In this document: positions 1 to 11,783 of the stretch, in pieces
Layout: each line of letters starts with the position of its first letter
Numbering within the stretch: position 1 is the stretch's first letter
Assembly (NCBI GenBank): GCA_905220665.1
Contig: CAJNAR010000024.1
Location: 124,001-188,000, forward strand
Length of the DNA stretch: 64,000 bases
Origin: Albugo candida
Taxonomy: Eukaryota > Oomycota > Peronosporomycetes > Albuginales > Albuginaceae
Direction of reading: 5' to 3'
Made by a program: the position numbers and the translations under genes
The notes under the pieces: generated by a model
What the model was told of the DNA's origin: nothing
What the model saw: only the letters and a program-made list of their open reading frames with translations
Database searches by the model: none

Positions 1-2122
1 GTACAATTGTGGCAAGTTCGTGGCGAAAAAAAGAAGGAATTCTAGATCTCACCTGAACCCAATAGCTTACTTGAAAATTTGGCGCCTTGATTCGGGAAAG
101 CGAGACGATTCGTCCGAAAGGGTGGCAGCATATCCATCGCGATATGTTTTGTACCCATCTTCATGATCAAATCTTCAAAGATCTTTCATGGCGTCAGCGG
201 CGCTATCAAACCAGCTTCCACATTTTTCTCTACGTTTCACAAAAGTTCGCTTCTCATTATGATTGTATGTCTGACAGAGGGTAAAATGTTTTCTTCAGGA
301 GAGGGTGTAATTGAGGTACGATACAATACGAATGATCAGGATCACCTTGGTGTTGTACATGCGCACGATAAATGCTTCGAAGTCACAAACACGGTGGTTT
401 TTCAATCTCCTGCATACAACAGGCGGCCCGGAACGAAATTCAGAAAGACTCAGTCATCTTCAAATAGCAGTGCGATGGATATTCGCTTGTGGCATCATTC
501 GGAGCATTGATAAATGTGCATCAAGGTGAGAAGCTGTACGCGAAGTGAAGTATCACGATCCAAGTGCGTACTTGTCATCAGTGTGATGCGCCTGTGATCA
601 TAGTTAGTCCGTGTGAGAACAACAATGAAAGAAAACGCTTTATGATAAATGAATCATGCTATCAGTATCCTACTTGTGTTTACCATCTGACGGCACTGCG
701 GCGCCGAGAGAGATCGTAAAAAACAGCCGCAGAGCGTCATTAAAATGAAATCCATTCTAACCATGAAATTTTGAAGGGACCGTGTATTCGCAAAGTAGAA
801 AGTAAAACGAAGAAATTGTTGCACGGAATAGCTTGAAAATCTAGCACATCACGAAGAGACACCACATTGATGAGGGTGCATTAAAATATTCGTACATGGT
901 TGGGAAGTTTTAATGGGTCAGTGTCTCTACCTCTGGACGCCATTTCCCGATATCTACCCTTTGATTATCGAAATGCACCCGACTCATTCATTTACTTCGC
1001 CTTTTTTCACTGTTACAAAGATTGTCTAGACGTTTCGCATAAGGACGCTTCTACATTCGCTCCTTAGTATCAACGGTAGACTTTTCTACTGATATTCCAC
1101 CGTGATTCTAATGGTGCGGTTCCTATATCTCCATGCACCCGCTGACGTTTGATACAACACGATGAGCATTCTTCGTATCCGGTGATAGCAACCAAGCATA
1201 AGCATAATGTCGCTTGGGAGTGAAATGACTCCGCTTTTTGCATATGGTATGTCACCATTCGAAGATACTCTTAAACGAGTTTCCGGAAAATTGGAGCTTG
1301 AACAGAGGTCATATAATTCTTGTTGCCGCTTTCTGCATCTGTTTTATCCGTACTATCAGCCTATGCAACTTATGACTGTGTGTAGACGTGAGAAGTGGTC
1401 AAAATTTCGAAATCTATCCAGTTTCACATGAATTCGCACAGAGATGGCCCCTACCTCGTGCTCATTGAGGCGTAAATGACCGTGATTCGGTCATTCAGAA
1501 TCTTTGGAATGGAATTGGGAATTTTTTGATTCTTTACTGGCATGTGCTGCGCCGAAGCGTCAATGTTCTCATGCAAAATTGCATGCTGCGCTTCCTTTTG
1601 ATCTCATTGGTAGCAGCAGTATCTGCATTCGTCGTACCCGTATATGCATTTCACCAATTAATGTAGTGCCGGACTCTACCGAGATCGTAAGGTAGCAACA
1701 AATGCCGAAGGTATAACTGCCACCATCAACAGTTATGTAGGCTGGAGTATTTCGATTAATGTTGGCAATTCAGTCTTGCTTATTCGTTGCAAAATGAAAA
1801 GCTACAAGAATGAACATTAAGCATTGATTATATAGCGGTAACCGCGTGACACTATTCTCGATATTCTAGAATATTTTGCAGGCGAATCTGGACGTAGACA
1901 AAGGTGATTATAAACTTGAGGGTGCACTGTTCTTTGATTAGGAAAAAAGTCAATAATACGTATTTGTAACACCTTACAAAAGGGCAACGAGTCAACCAAA
2001 TGAAATGCACAAGTAAGTACAGCACCGAACTTATCGAACACTCGGTTTGCTCAGTATCAATGGTAGACGCAATCCACTCTGTTTTGGGAACAGAAGATCA
2101 AAGGTTCAGACTATTACTAAGT
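1..2122. other. Gene-poor left flank
   Basis: Only short overlapping open frames on both strands, the longest about 115 codons (163-510, plus). None has a recognisable motif, a convincing signal peptide, or splice-linked neighbours. I see no RNA gene or long repeat here. Confidence 0.5.
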
Positions 2123-2130
2123 GTTCATAC

Positions 2131-2211
2131 TAGGGCTGCAAATGGATCTGGACCTGGATCCATTGGATATCCATTTGAGATCCAGATCCAGTGGATCCAT
2201 TTGCAGCCCTA
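2131..2211. mobile_element. hAT-type MITE, 81 bp
   Basis: An almost palindromic element. Both ends read TAGGGCTGCAAATGGATC inward, an exact 18-bp terminal inverted repeat, with GGATCC/GGATCT-rich sequence between. The 8 bases GTTCATAC occur immediately outside each end (2123-2130 and 2212-2219). An 8-bp duplication together with TIRs beginning TAGGG is the usual signature of the hAT superfamily. There is no coding capacity, so it would need a transposase in trans; none of hAT type is seen in this window. The exact TIR and duplication suggest a fairly recent insertion. Confidence 0.8.
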
Positions 2212-2437
2212 GTTCATACTGAGAAGCACGGAAATATTTTGAGCAATTTCAATCGAAAAGTGTTTTATTTCAACTTAGGTTCTAAGTTCGCCCAATCGGT
2301 TAATCTTAGTTTCTCACTTTTGATCCAATAACATTGATTGCTGGCAATGCCGAGGATATCCTCAGATATCCATCCGTTTAAGCTGCACCACCTAAACTCG
2401 TATCATCATCGCCAACAAAATAAAGTTATTTTTGAAT

Positions 2438-3262
2438 GGGTACCGCTAACCAGCCCGCAGTTTTCGCTAATCAGCTCTCACCCTTAAACACAGCACCCTT
2501 AAGTTATGATTACGAGTTCTGATTGGCTAAATACAGCACCCTTAAGTTATCATTACGAGTTCTGATTTGCTAGAGAAATTATACTTATCTAAGAAGCGGT
2601 TTTACAATGTTAAGATTGGCTTAAACGAGCAATAAGCTCTATAAAAGGACGCAAACCAGCATGTTCTTAATCATCGACAGTATCCAAAGCATCAAGATGG
2701 ATCTCAGCTTTGGCTGAGCAAGCCGCGTCGTCGTTATTACGAGATTCATTGCACCTTCTTCTGTTGTGTCCTGTTCGTCCACATTTGCCACATCGTCTTT
2801 GCGGTCGAAGACACGCCTCCAGCACCTCAAACTGCGATAAATTGCGTTGCGTCGATCCTGACGTACGTCCGCGTATGCGTGGATTTGAAGGATTAGGACA
2901 ATCTCATCCGGGACGGTAACTAGGTGCTCGAGGATCACCCTTTTGTGATATGTCGAACCCCGTCGTATTGTTCGCGAACCCATTTTGGTGTTTGTCTATT
3001 GATGGTGTTGGTGCAAGGTTTATCTCCCAAACAGGCTGAACGATTGGCCAAACGGAAGAGTAATGGTATGACGAAACTTGCCAGCTCTCGCGTTTCGAAC
3101 GGTCTATAATATATTAGTATAGTCTCTCTAGCAAATCAGAACTCGTAATGATAACTTAAGGGTGCTCTATTTAGCCGATAAGAACTCGTAATCATAACTT
3201 AAGGGTGCTGTATTTAAGGGTGACGGCTGGTTAGCGATCACTGGGGCTGGATAGCGGCTCCC
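2438..3262. mobile_element. Non-autonomous long-TIR element with 9-bp TSD (MULE-like)
   Basis: Terminal inverted repeats of about 146 bp occupy 2438-2583 and 3117-3262; the outer ends read GGGTACCGCTAACCAGCCC and GGGAGCCGCTATCCAGCCC. Each arm holds two direct copies of a unit of about 40 bp containing CCCTTAAGTTAT and ATTACGAGTTCTGATT. The 9 bases TTTTTGAAT flank both ends (2429-2437, 3263-3271). Long TIRs plus a 9-bp duplication are typical of Mutator-like elements. An open frame on the minus strand (2639-2983) does not resemble a known transposase. A relative of the arm and of adjoining internal sequence recurs at about 60380-60507. Confidence 0.8.
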
Positions 3263-3588
3263 TTTTTGAATATCAAATTTTATTTATACAAACTAAGGTA
3301 AGACAAGTGATGAGTCAGTACCAAAGCTGGTTTATTAATTTTTTCTACCTAACAGTTGCTGTATTATGATCTTGCCAGGGGTTCTTGCGTGCTTCTTAGG
3401 TATTTCGAATTGTTTACCACACAAAGACCCAAAAAAGCAAGAAAGAAAACCCAAAGATTTTGATGGTCCGTGCACGGATCCAAGAGATCGGATCGTAGCA
3501 TAGGCTTGCCGGATATTTTAGCATCCAGCCCCTCTGCAGCTTCATGTGATGTTGTGGGACACACACTAACTGAGGTCGGTGTGAAAGC

Positions 3589-3737
3589 TGTTGACAGGTG
3601 AGCGAAGATGCGGTGTTCCAGGAAAATTGCCAAAACTGAGGATTTGTTTTTTAGAAAATTAAAATCCTAACCAATCGTTTAAACTAAGTTCCAAGTGCGA
3701 CTAGAAAAGTAAAACACATTGTTAGGTTCTTTCAGCA
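3589..3737 (-). repeat. Downstream (3') LTR of the copia element
   Basis: On the plus strand it starts TGTTGACAGGTGAGCGAAG and ends TTCTTTCAGCA. It aligns with the other LTR at 7925-8043 but carries about 30 extra bases in its second half, including GTGCGACTAGAAAAG, which also recurs in the diverged LTR near 61.9 kb. The longer form may therefore be the ancestral one. Confidence 0.88.
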
Positions 3738-6700
3738 CCCGTTCCTTTCCGGTTGCACTTGAAGTTGTGTCATCTTCAACTTGCATTGTCCGATCCCTTA
3801 ACTGCCATACCTCCCTTAGCTGAAGAAATCTTGACTTCGGAAACGCCTTCGTCTGCAAGTCGGCCATCATCTTCGACGTATGTACGTACCTTGGTGCGAT
3901 AATTTTTCTGACTATGTTAGCTCTGACGAATTTTAGTCGGACGTCGATATGTTTTGCCTTGATTGAAATAGCTTCGTTTAGAAATTGACTGATAGCCGCC
4001 TGGTTATCCATCCAGAAGATCATTGGCTCCTTCACTTTGACTTTTAACTCAGTGCTGCTTCTTGCATGACCAGATGATCGTCATTCCATTCAAATTGAAT
4101 GCTGTACCAGATATGCTCTTTCTCGTTTCATCATCTGCTGCGTAATCAGCATCCGAAAATGCTTCCAGACTGACTTCTCTGGAATTCGTGCATACTTCAC
4201 CACCCAAATAGAGCTTCAGACTTTTAGTACCCTTAAGATACTTCACCACTCTGACAACTAACGCCCAATCGGCTGTTGTTGGTGCATGAGTACGTCTCGT
4301 CAGCTTATGCATAGCGAAACTGATGTCTGGACGCGTGCAGCGTGCAATCCACAAAAGGCTGCCCGCCAAAGTAGTTGCCTTCTTGACTAAACGTATCTCC
4401 AAGTATTCCGAGTTTGATGTTGTACTATCACTGTAGTCTTGACCGATAGGCGTGAGAACCGGATGCGCTTCATCCATTACCATTTTCGTTATTAATTCGC
4501 ATATAGACGGTTCCTGATCCAAATAGTATCCATCTTCATCGTTGTAGCGAACTCGCATGCCCAAAAACTTGCTGACGGGTCCGAGATTCTTGATTGAAAG
4601 ACTTGAAAGATTATCAAATGTAGACTCAATTCCCGAAAAACTTGTCCCCGTTATCAGTATATCGTCGACTATACCCCCAAAACCGTAATTCCTATTGTGT
4701 CTTGGTCGTAATATAAACATGAGTCTGTTAAACTTTCTTTGAAACCTGCATCGCTAACCTTCTCATGCAACAGGTGACTCCATAGCCGTCCTGCTTGTTT
4801 CAACCCATATATGCTCTTCTGTAAGCGTAGTACCACTTGATCACGACTCGTAACACCCAGTTCATCCAGCTTGGATGTCGATATTTTCATTCCTTGAGGC
4901 ACGTGCAAGTACAGGTCCAAGTTCTTTTCCGTTGGAGCCTTCACGTACGCATTAGGTACGTCACCATGCCTTGCTGGCATTCCCCTAATCCTTGCTAAAG
5001 CTAGTATGATTTTTGCTGTGCCTGAATCCATGACTGCTGTAAATGTCATGTCGTAGTTGACTCCGAACACTTGTTCGTTCCCGCAGGCAACCATTCTAGC
5101 CTTAAAGCGTTCCAGATTGCCGTTTGCTTCCGTTTTTCGCTTGAATACCCACTTCGTATGTAAGGCTTTGATATCGTTGGTTCTTGGTACGATGGTCCAT
5201 GTTCTGTTTTCCTCCAGTGAGGCTAGTTCTGCGTCTGCAGCCTCCTTCCATTCGACATGCTTTACTGACTTCATTGCTTGATTGTACATCTTCGGATCCG
5301 GGTCAATCAGCACTGACACGATATCTTGAGACGAAGCTTTCCTTCCTTGGTTTCTGGCAACCATCTTCCTTCTTGGATCTTTCTTGATCAGATCCGATCG
5401 CGGCCTTGTGGCAGTTGTGATCGATTTCCTTTGAACGTTGGTATTCTTATGAGGTTTCACGTCTACCTCTGTCAAATCTTGTTGACGTCCCTTGGAATTT
5501 CCAAATCTATTGGCGCCTTCCATAGTTGGCTCCACATTTGAGATGTGTTGAGTGATAATGACAGTCTTTGATTTGGGTAAATACACTCTGTATCCTTTGG
5601 TTTCATCGCATTTTCCGATAACTATGCCTTCTTCACTTTGCTTTGCCAGAGACTTTTTTCCAGTTCGCATTCGAACCGAACAAGATGAGCCGAATGTTAC
5701 GACATCAGCAAGACTTGTATCCTTCCCAGTAAAAGCCTTCAAGGGGGATCGTCTTCCTTTCTTCACTCTGGTTGAGCTTCTATTAAGGTTATATGTCGCA
5801 TATTCAGCGGCATCTCCCCAAAAATATAACGCCATAGAGTTTCCAAATATCATAGACCGCACCAGCTTCATGACTGTCCTATGCATTCGTTCAGCTTCCC
5901 CATTCGATGCTTGGTTTTCGGCCTCACTGATTTGTCTTCCACTCCCTCTTCTTTGCAAAAAATGTCCACATTTCTGTACTCAGCGCCGCCATCTGTTCGT
6001 AGAACAGGAATCTTGCAATCAAATCGTTTTTCGAAGTAAGTCAAGGAGTCTTGCAACTTCGTTGCTGCTTCATTCTTCGTCTTGGCCAAGAATTCCCGAC
6101 AATAGTTCGACTTGTAGTCGATAAAATTGACCAAATATCGATTTCCACGTCAGTCTTGAGACGTGATCGGACCCGTCAAAGCACAGCATATTACTCCACC
6201 AATTCTTTCCGTTGGTGAGTTTATACCGGTATCTTTCCGAGACTGTCTGTTCTTTGTTTGCATGCTTTCTGCGCAAGCAAGGCATTTCAATCGCCGATGG
6301 CCATCAATCTCGATCCCTGATTCTGGAAGCTTTGCTATACGCTCAATAGTATCGTAGTTCAGATGACCAAATCGTTGATGGAAGTGTAAAAGACTTCCTG
6401 TCTGCTTGTTTGCGTCATCCACGGACTCAATTGGAGCGAGTATATCCATAACACTGGATACGCGTTCCCGATCTTCTGTTTCGATAACGAGAACGTTTTT
6501 GACCATATTTACTTCAAACACGATCGCACCATCAGCAGTACGTCGTCCTACTCTCGATCTATCTTCTCGATACGCCAATTTGCATCCTTTTGCCTCCAGC
6601 TTTCCATACGAGACAATATTCCAAGGGAGGTGTTCCGAATGTTGTACATCGTTCAATAGAACATTCCTCGGTAAAACGTAGACTGTTGCGATAATCTTTG

Positions 6701-7920
6701 CCGATCCTGTCCACCCCAACTTCATTTCCTTCCCATTTGGAAGTATGCATGATTCGGTGCATTCCTTACGATGCTGTAACATGTTTACATCCGTTACAAG
6801 GTGCCTGCTGGATCCGCTGTCTAGTATCCATACTTTCTTCGTTTGTTCCAGCGTAGTACTTTTGCATCCAGTTTCTAAAACGATGTCTTCACTGCTGGAG
6901 GAGCTCTGGTTACGGCAATCCTTTTTCATGTGTCCACTTTTCCCGCAATTGTAGCAGCTCATTCGCTTTTTCGGCTTGAATTCCCTTATCGCACCGATTT
7001 GGTCTCGAAAAAACTTCTTTGGCTCTCTTGGTGCATCACTGATGGTGTCTGAATCCATAAGCTGGGCAAAGTGACACAGTTCCTCGGCTTGCCTTCTGCT
7101 GTCTTCTCTCATTGTGTTGACACGGGCCATCAGAGCTTGTTTGAAATCAGGCTTTGAGTGCCTGATAACGCTTTCCAGAAGCATATCATCGGCTCCACCG
7201 ACTGCCTCATTGAGTGCCGACAAGAACAAAAAATGCTCACTCCAAGAACGTCCAGTCGATTTTTTGGCCGTAAAAAGGCGTGTTGCCTGCGTCCTGGTTA
7301 TGTTGGGCCGGAATACTTCGTTGATCCGGTCCAACACTTCTTCAACGCATAGAGCACTGAGTCATCCATTGAGGGACTTGCTGCTCGTAATAAGTGAGCG
7401 CTTTTCCGCTCAGATGCCGTCCTGGGCAGTCCAGCTTCACCTCCTCACTTCAAATTCCACCGGATGCTTGCTGGGCGTGCGATAGTTGCCGCAAGAAACG
7501 ACAACCCCATTGGGTAAACGGCGCTCCAAGTCCCGAGTATGTCTCTTTCCCCGTCGAATGGCTGAATGGCTAGCTTCATATCCCTTATTGCTGGGATTTC
7601 ACTCGATTTAGCCCATCCAGTGCATTATGTTGCATGACATGGACAAAGCTTTTCCTCATCCCGCTTCCACGATGCTGCATTGGTTCTGCATCCAGGGATG
7701 ACATTGTCAAACCCTGTCCTTGGTTGCGTGGCCCAGCAAAGAAGCTCTCCGCTCGCGTGGGTGGTACTGGTACGGGCGAGCCGACGCTCCGCTCGGTTTC
7801 GATCTTGTCCAGTCCATTTCCGAGTGTCTCCAGCAGCAGCATCATTCGTTCCATCTTCGACTCATCTGATCCGTCGGATTCTTCCATGGTCTTGGCTGGT
7901 GGAATCTTGGTTGGGCTCAT
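3679..7920 (-). pseudogene. Copia gag-pol polyprotein, broken
   Basis: The reading runs through several frames. 7920-7585 is the Gag N-terminus; 7584-7338 continues Gag in shifted frames; 7337-6150 carries the rest of Gag, the CCHC knuckle CYNCGKSGHMKKDC, the protease motif WILDSGSSRHL, and the His/Cys pre-integrase region; 6134-5868 carries the integrase Asp residues (IDYKSNY and RTDGGAEY); 5958-4669 carries the integrase Glu region (NGEAERMHRTV) and the first part of reverse transcriptase; 4720-4049 carries the RT active site VDDILITG; 4035-3679 is the end of RNase H (WMDNQAA, KHIDVRLKFVR). At least four frame breaks separate these parts. The order of domains is that of Ty1/copia. Because the frames are otherwise long and the motifs intact, the breaks are probably not ancient. 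Confidence 0.9.
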
Positions 7921-7924
7921 AAAC

Positions 7925-8043
7925 TGTTGGCAGGTGAGCGAAGATGCGGTGTGCTCCAGAAAATTGCCAAAATTGAGCTTTTATTTTTTAAAATCCTAAC
8001 TAATCGTTTAAGAACCTAAAACACATGTCAAGTTCTTTCAACA
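7925..8043 (-). repeat. Upstream (5') LTR of the copia element
   Basis: On the plus strand it starts TGTTGGCAGGTGAGCGAAG and ends GTTCTTTCAACA. The gag start codon (7918-7920) lies only four bases inside the LTR boundary, so any primer-binding site must overlap the beginning of gag; no ordinary untranslated leader is present. Confidence 0.88.
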
Positions 8044-8048
8044 AAAGC

Positions 8049-11000
8049 CAACAGCACCATACATGTGGTTTGGAATTCTGATCGCATCTTGCTTGTTTGG
8101 TGTTGCTTTTTGACGTCGTGTTGTCTTGTAGTCTTGTATCTGGAAAGCAAATTGCGGAATGAAGAGATTTGGGAAATGATCAGGTAGCCTGTAAAATTAG
8201 TGGCTCACAGGCAATCGCGTAAAGTGGGATGAAGCGGAAACGCGGCAACGCTTGGCCTGAGTACACAGACCAAGACCAGAAGCAGATTGGTCCTGATTCC
8301 TCTATCGGTTGTGTGTAATCATGTCCGTTGGAAAATTCTCGACGAAGAGCCGGACTGCATTAGTGAATATTTTACCTCTATCAAGCGTGTTTAGAATGAA
8401 TGGCTATAGATGGGTGGCTTCAGATGGTAGGCCTGCTTCCTCTCATTTCCCAGTGCAATTGTGCTCAGCAATCCGGATAACTTCATCAAATCCTTGTAGA
8501 TTATTCGCTCCTGTTTACTTTTCAAAGTCTCTCTTTTATTTACTAGCATTGCTGCTTGTTTCTCTGTGCTTCTGTAGTTACCGTCTTTTGTGTCACGTTC
8601 AAACGCTTCCGCCAGGTTCTGTATCAAGTGAGGTCATAAGGTACAGTATTGCGCAAATTATCGGCAGTGTGTGTTTAAGTCACCACCACCACCATACGCT
8701 TACCACACATCATAGTAACGTGTTCTCTGACTCAGTGAAAGCACAATGAAGTCTTGCATGGAACCCGAAGACACCAAAGACGACACTGCAAACAACTATA
8801 TACCCATTTTATCTTAAAAAACAGAACGACAAATTTGTCGAATACATTCCCTAGTGTCACATCGGTTGACCACTTCCGCCTCGGCATCGTGTGATCTTTG
8901 CTTCTTTATAAGATAATCATCTTATTTATGCTCGTCAGAGTATTGACTGTCCACTTCCGTTCCTTGATGCTGAGGCATTCGCATGGGAAGTATCTACACC
9001 CAAACTTCGCCACAATATCTATAGCGTGTTTGTGACGCAACTACTAAACTCTAAAATCCCAAGCGTAGCTACCTTAGATCGGGCGCAGTGTCCATGTCAA
9101 GTGATCATAAGAATTCGGACATAATCCATAGAGCTGCTCACTGGAATAGAAAAAGACGACAGAGAATTCTAGCTCCACGTGATTCAAACTTCCCACATAC
9201 TTGATCTGGATAATGCGAATGGCCGTGTTCTGACCAAAGAGGAAGGTATCTCAGCCAAGGGCTGTGCAAGTCAACCAAGAAGAGATAATGAAAGTGATGA
9301 AACGTTTCGATGAAACGACGACCACATGCCTGTGCAGTGTCTTGTGTCTGAAGCTTTTATATACAAGTCGAGTCTGAATTTTCATTTCCGAGGAATGGTG
9401 AGAGAAAAGCTGTATGAAGTGAGGTGTTGGAATTGTTCCATCCCAAGGAATGTAGCCTAAGCTTCATCCACACCGAAATTGAGAGAGAAATCAAATACTT
9501 CAGTACTCGGCTAATAACTTAGCACTCTGCCATGGTGGCCATTCGTGGCACGGACCTTTGACTAAAACGGCTCCAGATGGAGCACAAAAGGTGAAAAACT
9601 ATCACCTTGACGAGAAGCTAAGCAAATAAGATGATTTTTTTTCAAGCTGACTGACTTTCTGTTAGAAATGTAGAGTTGAAGCTGGTCCATCGTTTGTATG
9701 GACATCTTAAGACGTCAAAATGCATTCATTTCAGAAAAGAATGGTTTCTGTACAGAACCCAACTATAGTCATGTATTCTCTTTAACTTCCAACTTGATAT
9801 GCCAATACAGCCACCAAGACGCTTCTTATTCAGACTCAGATTTATGCAATATCAGCTAATGGTACCTCACTTGTCGATTGATCACGAGGGGGTCTATATC
9901 ATTGAGAGTTTTCGTGCCAAAGCGGTAACTGCGTATTTCCTGTGGCTCCAGGGGCCATGTGCAATGCTACTTTCATCAAGCAGCGCTAAATGAGCCAAGA
10001 GTCGCTATCTATGTCGCGCTAGGCCTACACACGACTAGGCAACAAAGCTATTTTCATACTTCTCAATACTATAAAGGCGAAGCTTATGTTGGCGTTCAGC
10101 TTCCCTCTGCTCTGCCAGGTATCTCTACGGTGGTTGTTCTGTCAGCACAGAAACAACAGTCAAAAAGTGATAACATGTTCTTGTGGCTTACCCTGGAATG
10201 TAGCTTTTCATTCGAAGAATAAATTCAAGCTACAGCGGGTTATTTTTGAGGATCACAGAAAAAGACTCACGTTGTTGTTCATTATGGTAATAGCAAGATG
10301 GTCGCACTTGGTGGTGAGGATCAACCGAAGCACGTGATGTCGGCCATTACGTTTTTGGGTAGTGGTGCACAAGTAGACATGTTTATGTCTCACGACGATC
10401 TTCAAGATTGCTGGTAAGAGACACAAATCTTTGTTTGCATCACGGGGTATCCAGTGCCCCACAATAAATGAAGAAGGAAGGCTCGCTGATGAAATGCGTA
10501 TTCTCAAAATACTTGCCGGAGACCGCGCTACCATTTGAATTCTTGTGACAATGCAGAAAATAGCTGCATATAACGGATACTGCAAGTAGAAAGGTTCGAT
10601 TTTGTCAAAAGTGGCATCTGAGAGTATTGTTTACGCAAGATTGACAAGTTCAGTTGACATATGAACGAAGAGAAGCAACATAGCTTGTCTTTTGTTCTAG
10701 CGGAAGACATCGTCAAAGAAGGCAAAGGAAAAGAATCAAGATCGATCTACAAGCGATAAGCTATCTGGTTTGGGCTCTCGTCAGGAAATTTTGGTGTACA
10801 TTGAAGCTTCTTTGGCTCTCCCTGCTACTTTAGGAATATTTTTAATCACCTAGCTTAGTCCGCTATAGAGCATCACAGTGTTTCTATTACTGCTGCGTCA
10901 TTGGTGCTATCGATGCAGTTTAGTAAGCAATGTGAATAGCGGTTTACAAGCTCTTCATTACAGTCAAGTACGCAGCTCTTTGAGGGGGAATTATATAGAA

Positions 11001-11783
11001 TCTGCTGTAGCGTGTGTCATGACACGATTTGCGCAGTCACCACGCCAAACCGTTCGAATGCTCCGCCTTACTTTGGTGGGTATCAATTCCGAACGAATGC
11101 TCATTCTAATCACCTTCCTTGTTGCGCTGCACAGGGTCGTTTCTAAGTGGGATTCCTCTGCCATACTACACCATATCGTGAGTTGTACTTTGCAGTGAGA
11201 AATGCTATAGTCTGATCCTCCATATCCTGGCGTTTTTCACCCCAGAACAAGCTATCTGGGCGCTTTCTAGCTCGGTGCTTCGATGGAGATGGAGTCAGTC
11301 AGCCCAAGTCGTGCACAGTAAATGTTTCATACTTGATCTTTGCGCATTGCTTGGCACGCGTTTGTCACCTTTCAATCATAAATCGTCAATTGATAGCATT
11401 CTCAATCGTAGTCAACTCGAGTAAAATCAGTCCCCGTCCAGACTGCATTCTACCCAGCGTCGGGTCTTAATTCGTTATCATGTTGTGGTAAGGATCTCAT
11501 CAAGAGCAACATATCCTTCCTCGGCTGCTAGACCAAGACTATGAGCACCTATAGTTATCTGTTCAAGTCGTGGATTTCACTCGGAACGATGCGACGAACA
11601 TCTCTAGGCCAATTTATTTGGTGCCGAACGATGCCGTTCCTTTCACGTAGCTCTTATTTTGTCTGCTCTTGCGTTATCGGAAACAAGGTGGACGGGTGCT
11701 ACATGTACGCAGAAAAATAGAGAATACTCCTAGGAAAAAATCACGTATAGAATTGTTTTACAAAGTATTGGACAAGGAAGCAT
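8049..11783. other. Gene-poor interval
   Basis: No gene I can defend. A lysine- and glutamate-rich helical frame on the minus strand at 8391-8627 has no upstream ATG in frame and no splice-linked partner. Other frames are short and compositionally like noncoding sequence. Nothing repetitive stands out. Confidence 0.5.

Larger units (their letters stand above)
3589..8043 (-). mobile_element. Ty1/copia LTR retrotransposon (4,455 bp, frameshifted)
   Basis: The element reads on the minus strand between two short LTRs starting TG and ending CA. The 5 bases AAAGC sit immediately outside both ends (3584-3588 and 8044-8048), an exact target duplication. Domain order on the minus strand is Gag, CCHC zinc knuckle, protease, integrase, reverse transcriptase, RNase H, which is the copia order (integrase before RT). 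A purine-rich tract ending GGAAAGGAACGGG (complement of 3738-3750) abuts the downstream LTR and fits a polypurine tract. The coding region is broken by several frameshifts, so this copy should not be autonomous. The two LTRs differ in length (149 and 119 bp), indicating an older insertion or indels. Confidence 0.93.

Noticed and set aside
8309..8749. 146-codon plus-strand frame with a hydrophobic stretch
   Set aside because: Overlaps an equally plausible minus-strand frame that lacks an ATG; low-complexity HHHHH stretch and no motif.
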